NCBI GenBank assembly: GCA_015068825.1
Contig: SVJU01000016.1
Location: 1-46,083 of the forward strand
Origin: Oscillospiraceae bacterium
GTDB taxonomy: Bacteria; Bacillota; Clostridia; UMGS1810
Direction: 5' to 3'
Length of the DNA: 46,083 nt
The notes beneath the pieces are model-generated. The model had not been told where the DNA came from, searched no databases, and was given only the letters and a program-made list of their open reading frames with translations. Position numbers and translations under genes: made by a program. Below, piece by piece: positions 7,855 through 15,969 of this stretch. Each line of letters opens with the position of its first letter. Position 1 is the stretch's first letter.

Positions 7855-7887
7855 TACACATAACTTTTAAATAAAGGAATGATTTTT

Positions 7888-9000
7888 ATGAAAGCAATAA
7901 TACTCACAATTTCAGCAGGGGGCGGTCATAATACCGCCGCAAAGGCAATATCAGAATGTCTTAATCAAAGGGGAATTGAAGTAGTAACTATTGATGCGTA
8001 TAAATATTTTAATAAATATTTAAGTGATACTGTAGAAAAAGGATATTTGTTATCTACTAAATATGTTCCAAAACTTTATGGCAGAGTTTACAGAATTGCT
8101 GAAAAAAAGGCAGATACCGATATAAAACTTAAAATGGGTGCTTTTGGTTCTGTACTTGTTTTCAGAAAATTTGCCCGTTTCATAAAGTCACAAAATGCCG
8201 ATGTGATAATTGCTACACATCTTTTTGCAGGCGAGCTTTTAACAGAGCTTAAAGAAAGAAATGATATGCAGGCAAAAACAATAGGTATTGTAACCGATTT
8301 TACAGTTCATCCGTTCTGGGAAGAAACCGATCTTGATTATTATGTAACTGCATCAGAACTTATGGATTATCAGATGGAAAAAAGGGGGATTTCAAAAGAA
8401 AAACTTTTGCCGTTTGGAATTCCTGTTCATCCTAAATTTTCTAATAAAATGACAAAATTACAGGCAAGAAAACAGCTTGGTATTCCAAATAAAAATACGG
8501 TTTTTGTAATTGCAGGAAGTATGGGTTTTGGTGATGTTGTAAAGCATATAAAAAATCTTGATAAATCAACTCTTGATTTTCAGATTGTTTGTGTTTGCGG
8601 AAACAATAAAAAACTAAAAGAACATCTGGAAGATATTGAAATAAATAAAACTATGTTTGTATATGGCTTTGTAAATAATGTTGATGTTATAATGGATGCA
8701 TCAGATTGTATTGTTACAAAACCCGGTGGTCTTACTACAAGTGAGGCTCTTGCAAAAGGAATGCATCTTATTTTAATAGATCCGATTCCAGGACAGGAAG
8801 ACAGAAACTCTGAATTTTTGTTAAATATTGGTGTTGCTACAAAGGTTACAAAAACATTTCCTGTTGATGAAGCAGTGTATATGTTTTATAACAATAAAAC
8901 TAAAACAAAGTATTATGACAAAATAATTGACGCGGTATCCAAAGCTGATGCCGGTGAAAAATTAGGTGACTTTATTGAAAACTTATGTAAAGAAAATTGA
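7888..9000 (+). CDS. MGDG synthase/UgtP-like glycosyltransferase
   Basis: A GT28-type glycosyltransferase of about 370 residues that probably adds sugar from a UDP-sugar to diacylglycerol at the inner membrane face, giving glycolipids and anchors. The N-terminal half has the family motif ILTISAGGGHNTAAKAI and the TDFTVHPFW stretch. The C-terminal nucleotide-sugar site is seen in VFVIAGSMGFGDV, VYGFVNNVDVIMDASDCIVTKPGGLTTSEAL and DPIPGQEDRN. ATG 7888 is preferred over ATG 7879 because AAAGGA (7873-7878) is then nine bases away and the protein begins, as is usual, just before the first strand. MurG is less likely because of the GGGHN motif and the DAG-type N-terminus. It overlaps cca. Confidence 0.87.
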   Translation: MKAIILTISAGGGHNTAAKAISECLNQRGIEVVTIDAYKYFNKYLSDTVEKGYLLSTKYVPKLYGRVYRIAEKKADTDIKLKMGAFGSVLVFRKFARFIKSQNADVIIATHLFAGELLTELKERNDMQAKTIGIVTDFTVHPFWEETDLDYYVTASELMDYQMEKRGISKEKLLPFGIPVHPKFSNKMTKLQARKQLGIPNKNTVFVIAGSMGFGDVVKHIKNLDKSTLDFQIVCVCGNNKKLKEHLEDIEINKTMFVYGFVNNVDVIMDASDCIVTKPGGLTTSEALAKGMHLILIDPIPGQEDRNSEFLLNIGVATKVTKTFPVDEAVYMFYNNKTKTKYYDKIIDAVSKADAGEKLGDFIENLCKEN

Positions 9001-10186
9001 TTTGCCCAAAGAAATATCAGATGTTTTAAAAATATTGAATGATAATGGATTTGAGGCGTATGTTGCAGGGGGTGCTGTTAGAAATTTTCTTCTTGGAAGA
9101 AAAATAGATGATTATGATATTACAACAAACGCAACTCCGGATAAGGTAAAAAAGCTTTTTAAAAAAAGTTTTGATACAGGCATTAAACACGGTACTGTAA
9201 CAGTTGTTACAAAAAACTATAATGTTGAAGTTACAACATACAGAGTGGATAAAGATTATAAAGACCACAGGCGTCCGGAAAATGTTGAATTTACAAAAAA
9301 TCTTGAAAACGACCTTGCGCGCCGTGATTTTACCATCAATGCTCTTGTTTATAATCCAAAAGAAGGCATAAAAGATGCTTTTTGCGGGATTGAGGATTTA
9401 AAAGCAAAAAGAATTAAAGCAGTAAATGATGCCAATTTAAGATTTTATGAAGATGCTTTAAGAATACTTCGTGGTATTAGATTCAGCTTAACACTTGGTT
9501 TTGAAATTGAAGATAGCACTTTAAATGCAATGAATAACAACGCAAAATATCTTATGAATATAAGTGTTGAAAGAATAAAAGAAGAATTTACAAAAATTCT
9601 TTTATCAGAGCATTTTGAAAGGATAGAGGCTGTTTTAAAAACCGATGTTTTTAAAAATATTATTCCCGATATTTATAATCTTGATAAAGATAGCATTTTA
9701 AAAATAAAATCAGCTTCTAATAATTCTTGTGTAAAATGGGCGGTTTTTATATATCTTACAAATAAGAAAAATTGTGATGAAATTTTAAGAAGATATAAGT
9801 TTTCTAACCAAGAGAAAAAGAAAATAAGATTTTTTATAAAAAATTCCGATTTTGCTTTTTGTGATGATAAAGTAAAGCTGAAATTATTTATGAGCGAAAA
9901 TTTAGAATTTATAGAAGATTTTAATCTCTATATGAAATCTTTGGGAAAATATTTTCCTTATAAATTATACAAAAATGTTTTAAAAAATAAAGAGCCTTTT
10001 AATATAAAAATGCTTGATATTGATGGCAGTGATATAAAAAAAATAGTATCAGATGATAAAATAATTGGAAAGGTTCTTCAACATTTACTGGATTGTGTAA
10101 TAGAAAATCCTGATTACAACAAAAAAGAAAAACTTAAGGTTAAGGCGGAAGAATATATATGGAAATTAAATCATACGCAAAAATAA
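8966..10186 (+). CDS. cca: CCA tRNA nucleotidyltransferase / poly(A) polymerase family
   Basis: Adds or repairs the 3'-CCA end of tRNAs. The class II polymerase head domain is clear: YVAGGAVRNFLLGRKIDDYDI carries GG and the metal-binding DxD, followed by HGTVTV, EVTTYR and RRDFTINAL. The RNA-binding middle follows with EDALRILRGIRF and the neck helices. At about 400 residues it has normal length. The start is uncertain. GTG 8966 overlaps the preceding gene by 35 bases, and TTG codons at 8975 and 9002 are alternatives, none with a good ribosome site. The 3' end overlaps ispE by 28 bases, so the genes are co-transcribed. Confidence 0.88.
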   Translation: MTLLKTYVKKIDLPKEISDVLKILNDNGFEAYVAGGAVRNFLLGRKIDDYDITTNATPDKVKKLFKKSFDTGIKHGTVTVVTKNYNVEVTTYRVDKDYKDHRRPENVEFTKNLENDLARRDFTINALVYNPKEGIKDAFCGIEDLKAKRIKAVNDANLRFYEDALRILRGIRFSLTLGFEIEDSTLNAMNNNAKYLMNISVERIKEEFTKILLSEHFERIEAVLKTDVFKNIIPDIYNLDKDSILKIKSASNNSCVKWAVFIYLTNKKNCDEILRRYKFSNQEKKKIRFFIKNSDFAFCDDKVKLKLFMSENLEFIEDFNLYMKSLGKYFPYKLYKNVLKNKEPFNIKMLDIDGSDIKKIVSDDKIIGKVLQHLLDCVIENPDYNKKEKLKVKAEEYIWKLNHTQK

Positions 10187-11058
10187 ATCTCGGACTTGAT
10201 GTTATAAGAAAAAGAGAAGATAATTATCACGAGCTTAAAATGATAATGCAGACAATTTCTCTTTACGACATAATAAAAATTGATGTTTTTGAAAATGAAC
10301 ATTTTAACGAGGAAGATAATGCATTTAATTTAACTCAAAAGAGTAAAATTAAAATAATGTGCGATAATCCTTTTGTTCCGTGTGATAACACAAATATTGT
10401 TTTTAAAGCGGCAAAAGTTTTTTTGGAATATACAAAAAAAGAAAGAGATATTAAAATTGAAATTGAAAAAAATATTCCCATAGGAGCAGGTTTAGCTGGC
10501 GGAAGCAGTAATGCCGCTGCGATTTTTGAAGGATTAAACAATCTTTTAAATACAAATCTTTCAAAAGATGAGCTTGCTAAAATATCACTGTCGGTTGGTG
10601 CAGATGTTCCGTTTTGCATAATGAAGGGATGTTTTATTTGCGAAGGGATAGGTGATATTTTAACCCCTTTAAAAAATGATTTGAAATTAAATATTCTTCT
10701 TGTAAAGCCGTCATTTTCGGTTTCTACACCAACTGTTTACAAAAATTTAAAATTAAGTGAAAATTCAACCCATGCTGATATTGATAAAATAATCAAAAAT
10801 ATAAAAGAAAATAATGTATCCGATTTGTGTAAAAATCTTAAAAATACTTTGGAAGATGTTACATTAAAAATGCATCCTGAAATTGTGAATATAAAAAATG
10901 AGCTTATACATCTTGGTGCTGATGCATCACTTATGAGTGGAAGCGGTCCGAGTGTTTTTGCCATTTTTACAAATGAGGATAAAATTAAAAATGCATATAA
11001 AATAATGAAATCAAAGTATGATGAAACATTTTTGACAACAAATTTAAATAATGTATAA
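10159..11058 (+). CDS. ispE: 4-diphosphocytidyl-2-C-methyl-D-erythritol kinase
   Basis: GHMP kinase of the non-mevalonate isoprenoid pathway that phosphorylates CDP-methylerythritol. The 299 residues match the family length. Visible motifs are the N-terminal SYAKINLGLDVIRKREDNYHEL, the ATP-binding PIGAGLAGGSSNAAA and ADVPFCI in the middle, and the GHMP C-terminal LMSGSGPSVFAIF. The start ATG is eight bases after AAGGCGGAAG and lies inside the end of cca. A sigma-F-like promoter for spoIIR overlaps its stop codon. Confidence 0.95.
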   Translation: MEIKSYAKINLGLDVIRKREDNYHELKMIMQTISLYDIIKIDVFENEHFNEEDNAFNLTQKSKIKIMCDNPFVPCDNTNIVFKAAKVFLEYTKKERDIKIEIEKNIPIGAGLAGGSSNAAAIFEGLNNLLNTNLSKDELAKISLSVGADVPFCIMKGCFICEGIGDILTPLKNDLKLNILLVKPSFSVSTPTVYKNLKLSENSTHADIDKIIKNIKENNVSDLCKNLKNTLEDVTLKMHPEIVNIKNELIHLGADASLMSGSGPSVFAIFTNEDKIKNAYKIMKSKYDETFLTTNLNNV

Positions 11059-11081
11059 TTTTTAATAAAATTGCCGACAAT
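11053..11081 (+). promoter_or_regulatory. Sigma-F-like promoter of spoIIR
   Basis: GTATA (11053-11057), 15 bases, GCCGACAAT (11073-11081). The Bacillus sigma-F pattern is GYATA-N15/16-GGnnAnAnT, and only one fixed base differs here. spoIIR is a known sigma-F target, so position and type agree. The -35 overlaps the ispE stop. Confidence 0.55.
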
Positions 11082-11112
11082 TATGGTATAAATTTATTTT
11101 GGAGGTTACAAA

Positions 11113-11748
11113 ATGAAAAAGTTTATGCCGTTTATAGTTGTCGGCATTGTTGCGATTTTTTTTGTTTCAACATATTTTGACAAAGTCGAATCAGCGCTTT
11201 CCGACAATGTTTTAAGACTTCATGTAATTGCAAACAGCGATTTGGATTCTGACCAGAATTTAAAATTAAAAGTACGTGATGAAATTTTAAAAAATGCAGA
11301 TGATATTTTTATAGATAATACCGATATAACAAAAGCAAAAGAAAATGTAAGATGTAATCTTGATAAAATAGAAGAAATTGCAAAAAACACTATTAAAGAA
11401 AACGGATATGATTATAAAGTTAAGGTGTCTTTTGGAAAAAGTGATTTTCCTACAAAGGTGTATGGCAATATAACACTTCCGGCAGGAAGCTATGAGGCAT
11501 TAAAGGTTGAAATAGGGGAGGCAAAGGGGAAAAACTGGTGGTGTGTAATGTTTCCGCCACTTTGTTTTGTAGATGCAAGTACGCCCAAAATGGATGATGA
11601 TGCACTAAAAATTTTAAAAGACACTCTTTCGGAGGATGAATACAATCTTATAACAAATAGCGATAATGCCAATATAGAAATAAAATTCAAAATATACGAA
11701 ATGTGGCAAAATGGAAAACAAAAGGTAAAAGTTCTTTTAAAAAGATAA
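11113..11748 (+). CDS. spoIIR: Stage II sporulation protein R
   Basis: Forespore-made signalling protein that activates the SpoIIGA protease and hence sigma-E in the mother cell. The 211 residues start with a membrane/export segment (FMPFIVVGIVAIFFVSTYF). The family signature follows: LRLHVIANSDLDSDQNLKLK, then VRDEIL. Later come the conserved FPTKVYGNITLPAGSYEAL and KNWWCVMFPPLCFVD. GGAGG precedes the ATG at normal spacing. The gene has its own sigma-F-like promoter and ends at a strong terminator. Confidence 0.93.
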   Translation: MKKFMPFIVVGIVAIFFVSTYFDKVESALSDNVLRLHVIANSDLDSDQNLKLKVRDEILKNADDIFIDNTDITKAKENVRCNLDKIEEIAKNTIKENGYDYKVKVSFGKSDFPTKVYGNITLPAGSYEALKVEIGEAKGKNWWCVMFPPLCFVDASTPKMDDDALKILKDTLSEDEYNLITNSDNANIEIKFKIYEMWQNGKQKVKVLLKR

Positions 11749-11784
11749 AAAAATACCGCTTTAATTTATAAAGCGGTATTTTTG
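11749..11784. terminator. Bidirectional terminator between spoIIR and the NSS transporter
   Basis: AAATACCGCTTTA and TAAAGCGGTATTT form a 13-bp stem around a short AT loop. A runs lie on the 5' side and T runs on the 3' side, so it works for both convergent genes. Confidence 0.85.
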
Positions 11785-11790
11785 TTTGTA

Positions 11791-13176
11791 TTATTTAAAA
11801 AGTAATGAAATCCATCCCTGTGCCCATACAAAAATGATTATAACAGGAAGAATATACTTAACATAGATCTTTACCCATGCTGGAAATTTGGGACCTTTTT
11901 CACCGGTGTTTGCTTCGTTTATAAAGTTGCTCCAGCCCCAGCCTTTTTTGTTGTAAGTACAAAAGATTACATATAAAAGCGAGCCAAGTGGTAATAAGTT
12001 ATTGCTTATGATAAAGTCTTCAATATCCATAATACCTTTTGAGCCAATGGCTACATTTGATAAAACATTAAATCCAAGTATGCAAGGAAGTGATAAAACC
12101 ATCATAAGAATAATATTTATAACTGCAATTTTTCTTCTGTTAAGCTTTGTAAGCTCAATCCAGAAAGACATAATGTTTTCAAATACTGCAACAACAGTTG
12201 AAAAAGCTGCAAATATCATAAATAAGAAGAATAAAATACCTACAATTCTTCCGCCAGGCATTGCGTTAAATATGCTTGACAAGGTTGTAAATAAAAAGCT
12301 TGCTCCAACTGTTCCTGCATCAGCAGTAACACCATTGTTGTAAGTAAAGCAGGCAGGGAATATTATAAGACCTGACATAAGAGCAACTAATGTATCAAGA
12401 GATACAATGGTAACAGTTTCGCCTAAAAGTCTTCTTTCTTTGCCAATGTAGCTACCAAATATTGCAATTGAGCCTATACCAACACTTAGTGTAAAGAAAG
12501 CCTGCCCCATAGCGGCAGAAATTACAGTCCATACACCTGCATTTTTAAAGTTTTCCAATGATGGAATAAGGTAGAATTTCAGCCCATTAGCCGCATTGGA
12601 AAGTGTGCAGGCATATACTGCCAATCCAATCATAAGTGCAAAAAGTGCAAGCATCATATATTTTGTTATTCTTTCAACGCCTTTTTGAAGACCAAGCGAA
12701 CAAATACCAAAACAGATTAAAATAACTGCAAATGTAGATATAAGTATAAGTGGCAGATTTGTTACTGTTGCTCCAAAAAGTGCACCAAGCTCATCACCTT
12801 TAAGCGGCATAATTGAGCCTGTTAAGTATTTGCCAAAGTATATAAGCATCCATCCTGAAATTGTGGTGTAAAACATCATTAAAAGATAGTTTCCGCCAAT
12901 TCCAAGATACTTCATTAAGTGCCATTTCTGACCTTTTTGCTCAAGTACCTCAAATGATGAAGCAATACTTCTCTGGCTTGCTCTTCCTACTGCAAGTTCG
13001 CAAGTCATAGCCGGAATTCCCAAAAGAATTAAAAATGCAATGTAAACTAATACAAAAAATGCGCCACCGTAGCCACCTGTCATAATGGGGAATCGGTAAA
13101 CATTTCCAAGCCCGATTGCACAACCGGCAGAGATAAGAATAAATCCTAATCTCGAACCAAACTTTTCTCTGTTCAT
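11791..13176 (-). CDS. Neurotransmitter:sodium symporter (SNF/NSS) family transporter
   Basis: A 461-residue sodium-coupled amino acid transporter in the cytoplasmic membrane. The family N-terminus is very clear: RLGFILISAGCAIGLGNVYR holds the unwound helix 1 site for sodium and substrate, followed by RFPIMTGGYGGAFF and the CELAVGRASQRS segment. About eleven to twelve helices are visible, as in bacterial MhsT/TnaT homologues. Likely substrates are hydrophobic amino acids, but the exact one is unknown. The gene has a strong promoter and stands alone. Confidence 0.93.
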   Translation of the reverse strand: MNREKFGSRLGFILISAGCAIGLGNVYRFPIMTGGYGGAFFVLVYIAFLILLGIPAMTCELAVGRASQRSIASSFEVLEQKGQKWHLMKYLGIGGNYLLMMFYTTISGWMLIYFGKYLTGSIMPLKGDELGALFGATVTNLPLILISTFAVILICFGICSLGLQKGVERITKYMMLALFALMIGLAVYACTLSNAANGLKFYLIPSLENFKNAGVWTVISAAMGQAFFTLSVGIGSIAIFGSYIGKERRLLGETVTIVSLDTLVALMSGLIIFPACFTYNNGVTADAGTVGASFLFTTLSSIFNAMPGGRIVGILFFLFMIFAAFSTVVAVFENIMSFWIELTKLNRRKIAVINIILMMVLSLPCILGFNVLSNVAIGSKGIMDIEDFIISNNLLPLGSLLYVIFCTYNKKGWGWSNFINEANTGEKGPKFPAWVKIYVKYILPVIIIFVWAQGWISLLFK

Positions 13177-13206
13177 AAAATTATCCTCCGTAAAAAATAT
13201 ATACTA

Positions 13207-13236
13207 ATGATATCATAAAAATATATATTATGTCAA
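13207..13236 (-). promoter_or_regulatory. Promoter of the NSS transporter gene
   Basis: On the minus strand TTGACA (13231-13236), 18 bases, TATCAT (13207-13212). An ACGGAGGA ribosome site follows just before the start codon. Confidence 0.6.
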
Positions 13237-13252
13237 TTTGAAAATAAATACC

Positions 13253-13271
13253 CCCCACAACGAAAGTTGTA
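13253..13271 (+). repeat. 19-bp direct repeat, left copy
   Basis: CCCCACAACGAAAGTTGTA, identical to the copy at 14217-14235 that forms most of the rpsI terminator. This left copy keeps the 5-bp ACAAC/GTTGT stem but lacks the closing GGGG, and no minus-strand gene ends here. It looks like a duplicated fragment of the rpsI downstream region. Confidence 0.8.
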
Positions 13272-13337
13272 TATAAAAGGAAGTTGTATAATATAAATAA
13301 ATTATGTTTAAATGTTGGTGTGAGAAAATAAAAGACC

Positions 13338-13368
13338 AAGCACCGCTTATAGATTGTAGTCGGTGCTT
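13338..13368 (-). terminator. Terminator of the unknown membrane protein gene
   Basis: AAGCACCG (13338-13345) and CGGTGCTT (13361-13368) pair across a 15-base loop. T-rich sequence follows on the minus strand. It lies nine bases after the stop of the upstream minus-strand gene. Confidence 0.6.
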
Positions 13369-13376
13369 ATGTAGTT

Positions 13377-13937
13377 TTATTTATTTTTTATTTCAGTCAA
13401 AAGTTTGATTATTTCAGCAAAACCAAGATATATTGTTCCGCTTATAAAGGAAGTACACCAATAAACAAAAGCGATAGCAAAGGAGAATTCTATTTTAGTA
13501 TCGGTGTGTGTAAAATAATAGTATTTTACTTCTTCCTCTACCTCTGTTATTCCAAATAGAATACCAGCAATAAAGCCAACTATAAATATAACGTACGCTA
13601 TTACAGTTAGTGATATTGCAACAGAATTATATCTGTTAAAATTATTATGAATTATATCTTCTGTTTGTTTGGAATATTTCTTTATTTCCTCATATTCTTC
13701 ATCAGTAACTTCAACAGGAACTTTCTTATAATACTTATTAGTGGAGTTTATGCTATCCCATTCGTAACAGGAGAACTCATCACTTTGTTTATTGTCAGGT
13801 GAATATACTTTTTCAAATAAACCCAAGTCAATTAAAGTTTTTTTCTTTACTTCTTCCTGTTTTTTATTTAGTTCGTCTTGCTTTTTTAATTCTTCTTCTT
13901 TTTTTGTTTCAAAAAAAGCTTTTAATTTTTCGTTCAT
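13377..13937 (-). CDS. Unknown protein with coiled-coil N-terminus and two membrane helices
   Basis: I do not recognise this 186-residue protein. ATG 13937 is chosen because GGAGGAG precedes it directly. A longer frame to 14006 has no ribosome site. The first 45 residues are highly charged (ETKKEEELKKQDELNKKQEE), likely a helix or coiled coil. Then come LIDLGLFEKVYSPDN and a V-T-D-E-E-Y-E-E-I segment, and two helices (VAISLTVIAYVIFIVGFIAG and a later FAFVYWCTSFISGTIYLG-like region near the C-terminus). Lysine content is high. It lies alone in a segment bounded by 19-bp direct repeats beside rpsI and could be acquired cargo. Confidence 0.75.
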   Translation of the reverse strand: MNEKLKAFFETKKEEELKKQDELNKKQEEVKKKTLIDLGLFEKVYSPDNKQSDEFSCYEWDSINSTNKYYKKVPVEVTDEEYEEIKKYSKQTEDIIHNNFNRYNSVAISLTVIAYVIFIVGFIAGILFGITEVEEEVKYYYFTHTDTKIEFSFAIAFVYWCTSFISGTIYLGFAEIIKLLTEIKNK

Positions 13938-14039
13938 TTTTATCTCCTCCAAAATATGTGTATAAAATATTATACTCGGAAACTCGGTTTGTGATGTAGA
14001 AATCAACTAAAAATTATGTGTTTAATTATTTGACTGCAC

Positions 14040-14113
14040 AAAACGACTGACTTGTGATATGCACCTCCAAAAGTGTCTAACTTTTGGGGTTCACTTCATT
14101 GTGTAGTCGTTTT
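14040..14113. repeat. Long imperfect hairpin
   Basis: Outer arms AAAACGACT (14040-14048) and AGTCGTTTT (14105-14113) close an inner hairpin CCAAAAGTGTCTAACTTTTGG whose arms CCAAAAGT/ACTTTTGG pair perfectly. The intermediate arms pair only partly. The T run after the outer arm on the plus strand resembles a terminator, but no plus-strand gene precedes it. The inner CCAAAAGT-type sequence resembles ends of some IS3-family elements, so a small relic is possible. Confidence 0.5.
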
Positions 14114-14216
14114 TTAGTTTTTGATATTTTAAAATTATAAACCCTACTAAAAAACATACTGTATAAAAGGTTGAAACCCCTTGAAGCGTTTTTTTGCGGC
14201 AAACCAATAAAACAAA

Positions 14217-14235
14217 CCCCACAACGAAAGTTGTA
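14217..14235 (+). repeat. 19-bp direct repeat, right copy
   Basis: CCCCACAACGAAAGTTGTA, identical to 13253-13271. Here it is part of the functional rpsI terminator. The two copies enclose about 945 bases with the unknown membrane protein gene. Confidence 0.8.
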
Positions 14236-14239
14236 GGGG
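14217..14239 (-). terminator. Rho-independent terminator of rplM-rpsI
   Basis: On the minus strand CCCC-T-ACAAC, loop TTTC, GTTGT-GGGG and then TTTGTTTTATT. It has a GC-rich stem with one bulge and a T-rich tail, 20 bases after the rpsI stop. Confidence 0.85.
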
Positions 14240-14258
14240 TGTAATAAACGAAAACTGA

Positions 14259-14651
14259 TTAACGTTTTGAGAACTGTGGAGCTCTTCTTGCAGCTTTTAA
14301 GCCGTATTTCTTTCTTTCTTTCATTCTTGGGTCTCTTGTTAAGTAACCTGCAGCTTTAAGTTCTTTTCTGTTTTCAGCATCAACCTGAAGTAGCGCTCTT
14401 GCAATACCGTGTCTGATAGCACCAGCCTGACCTGTGAAACCGCCACCTGCAACTTTACAGATAACATCAAATTTACCAAGATTATCAGTAGCAACCAATG
14501 GCTGTCTAACGATAACTTTTAGTGTTTCTAAACCAAAATAATCATCAATTGTTCTGTTGTTTATTTTAATTTCGCCTTTACCGGGAATAAGTCTAACTCT
14601 TGCGATAGATTTTTTTCTTCTTCCTGTACCGTAAAACTGTGCGTTTGCCAT
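14259..14651 (-). CDS. rpsI: 30S ribosomal protein S9
   Basis: Component of the small ribosomal subunit whose C-terminal tail reaches the P-site tRNA. The 130 residues match bacterial S9 throughout: [16 protein letters not shown] at the N-terminus, [19 protein letters not shown] in the middle and the conserved end RRAPQFSKR. It follows rplM by 14 bases, the usual rplM-rpsI order. The 3' end of rpsI is a known integration site for some integrative elements in Firmicutes, which is relevant to the repeats downstream. Confidence 0.98.
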   Translation of the reverse strand: MANAQFYGTGRRKKSIARVRLIPGKGEIKINNRTIDDYFGLETLKVIVRQPLVATDNLGKFDVICKVAGGGFTGQAGAIRHGIARALLQVDAENRKELKAAGYLTRDPRMKERKKYGLKAARRAPQFSKR

Positions 14652-14665
14652 GTTTCTTCTCCTCC

Positions 14666-15103
14666 TTATCTTATTTCACCTGTGTACATTTCAGGTTTCT
14701 GTGCTTCGTGCATATGTTCGCTACCCTTATAAACTCTAAGACGAGTAAGAGAATTTGCACCGATTGTGTTGTGAGGAAGCATACCTTTAATTGCTAATGT
14801 CATAGCTTTTTCAGGTTTTTCCTGCATTAAGATTTTGTACTTAACTTCTTTTAAGCCACCAACATAGCCTGTGTGATATCTGTAATATTTCTGTTCAAGT
14901 TTTTTACCTGTTAAAACAGCTTTGTCAGCGTTGATAACGATAACAAAATCACCACAGTCAACATGAGGTGTAAATGTAGGTTTGTTTTTACCTCTTAAAA
15001 TTGAAGCAGCAGCAGCAGCAACTCTACCAAGTGGCTTGTCTGTTGCGTCGATGATATACCATTTTCTTTCAACTTCGTTTGGCTTAGCCATAAAAGTACT
15101 CAT
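14666..15103 (-). CDS. rplM: 50S ribosomal protein L13
   Basis: Early-assembly protein of the large ribosomal subunit. The 145 residues show the family pattern [67 protein letters not shown] and the GMLPHNTIG segment. ATG 15101-15103 is preceded by GGAGG and the N-terminal extension STFMAK is common in clostridial L13. Transcribed with rpsI from a strong promoter. Confidence 0.98.
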   Translation of the reverse strand: MSTFMAKPNEVERKWYIIDATDKPLGRVAAAAASILRGKNKPTFTPHVDCGDFVIVINADKAVLTGKKLEQKYYRYHTGYVGGLKEVKYKILMQEKPEKAMTLAIKGMLPHNTIGANSLTRLRVYKGSEHMHEAQKPEMYTGEIR

Positions 15104-15183
15104 ACTTTTTACCTCCGTATTTTTAGTATTTAGATTTTATTAAATTAAGTATGAAATTACATACAATTTAGTAACCGCATTAT

Positions 15184-15212
15184 ATTGTAATACAAAACAT
15201 TTGATATGTCAA
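15184..15212 (-). promoter_or_regulatory. Promoter of rplM-rpsI
   Basis: On the minus strand TTGACA (15207-15212), 17 bases, TACAAT (15184-15189). The transcript leader is about 75 bases and has a small GTATG/CATAC hairpin, which could be an L13 autoregulatory leader, though I cannot confirm this. Confidence 0.75.
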
Positions 15213-15317
15213 GCACTTTTTTTAAAAAAATTAATTTGTTTTTTGCAAACTTTTAAAAGCTCTGTTTTTCTTCGATTTTCTTCGTTTTTCTAATATCTTA
15301 ATTTCGCAAAAAAGTAT

Positions 15318-15346
15318 TTGACCTTGGAGATTAAAAGTGATATACT
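15318..15346 (+). promoter_or_regulatory. Promoter of the membrane protein gene at 15391
   Basis: TTGACC (15318-15323), 17 bases, TATACT (15341-15346). The ATG with AGGAG (15378-15382) follows 45 bases later. Confidence 0.7.
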
Positions 15347-15390
15347 TGTTTTTATAACATTATAATAAAGAAAAAACAGGAGATTTTAAT

Positions 15391-15927
15391 ATGAAAGGTA
15401 TATTTAAACAAAGTGTAGCTTTTTTAGGATATCATGCTATTTATTCGGTATTGTCTTTGATATTTATGCTTCCATTTTCAAGTCTTATTTATTACAATGA
15501 CGGAGTAACAAGACCAATTGGCGGAATTTTTTATACATTTGTAATTTTACTTCTTTATCTTCCTTGTATTTATTCAAATATGTGGAAATTAGGCAAAAAT
15601 CATACAAAAAAAGTAAGCGAGGTAAAACCAAATCCGATTATTGCGCTCAAAATTTCTATTATTTCAGAAATACCGACAGTTATAATATTTATTCTTATGG
15701 TAATATTTCACTTAAAAAATCCTGATGGCTTTAATTTGTTCTATACAATATATAAAGTATGGCAGGCAATTTATATTGGTATAATTGATATAGCAAAACC
15801 GCTTTATGTAGTTATAATTTTTGTTCCTGTGCTGTTTGCATATTTAGGATATGTTGCAGGAAGTAAGAATTTTGAATTTGCCGAAAAATATATTTATCCG
15901 TTAATGTTTAAGAAAAAGAAATCATAA
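15391..15927 (+). CDS. Unknown four-helix membrane protein
   Basis: I do not recognise this 178-residue protein. Hydrophobic segments lie near residues 10-35, 43-65, 88-107 and 135-158, with a positively charged loop (KLGKNHTKKVSEVKPN) and a lysine-rich C-terminus (MFKKKKS). The layout resembles YesL-like membrane proteins but without a clear match. It has its own promoter, a good AGGAG site and is followed after about 40 bases by cwlD, so it may be transcribed with it. Confidence 0.75.
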   Translation: MKGIFKQSVAFLGYHAIYSVLSLIFMLPFSSLIYYNDGVTRPIGGIFYTFVILLLYLPCIYSNMWKLGKNHTKKVSEVKPNPIIALKISIISEIPTVIIFILMVIFHLKNPDGFNLFYTIYKVWQAIYIGIIDIAKPLYVVIIFVPVLFAYLGYVAGSKNFEFAEKYIYPLMFKKKKS

Positions 15928-15969
15928 AAACCACTTAATTTGCATAATAATTCCCTAAGAGGTGTTGTT

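Larger units (their letters stand above)
13938..14258. other. Gene-free 321-base interval downstream of rpsI
   Basis: It holds a TATAAT (13969-13974, minus strand) that may start the unknown gene but has no good -35, a long imperfect hairpin (14040-14113), an unassigned AT-rich stretch with GTTGAAACCCCTTGAAGCG, and the rpsI terminator (14217-14239). I see no gene in it. Confidence 0.6.

Noticed and set aside
13304-13408. 34-codon frame beginning MFKCWCEKIK with several cysteines
   Set aside because: It has no ribosome site and overlaps the terminator and the end of the opposite-strand gene.
15104-15183. L13 autoregulatory leader RNA
   Set aside because: Only a small GTATG/CATAC hairpin is visible, which is not enough to call the known leader motif.
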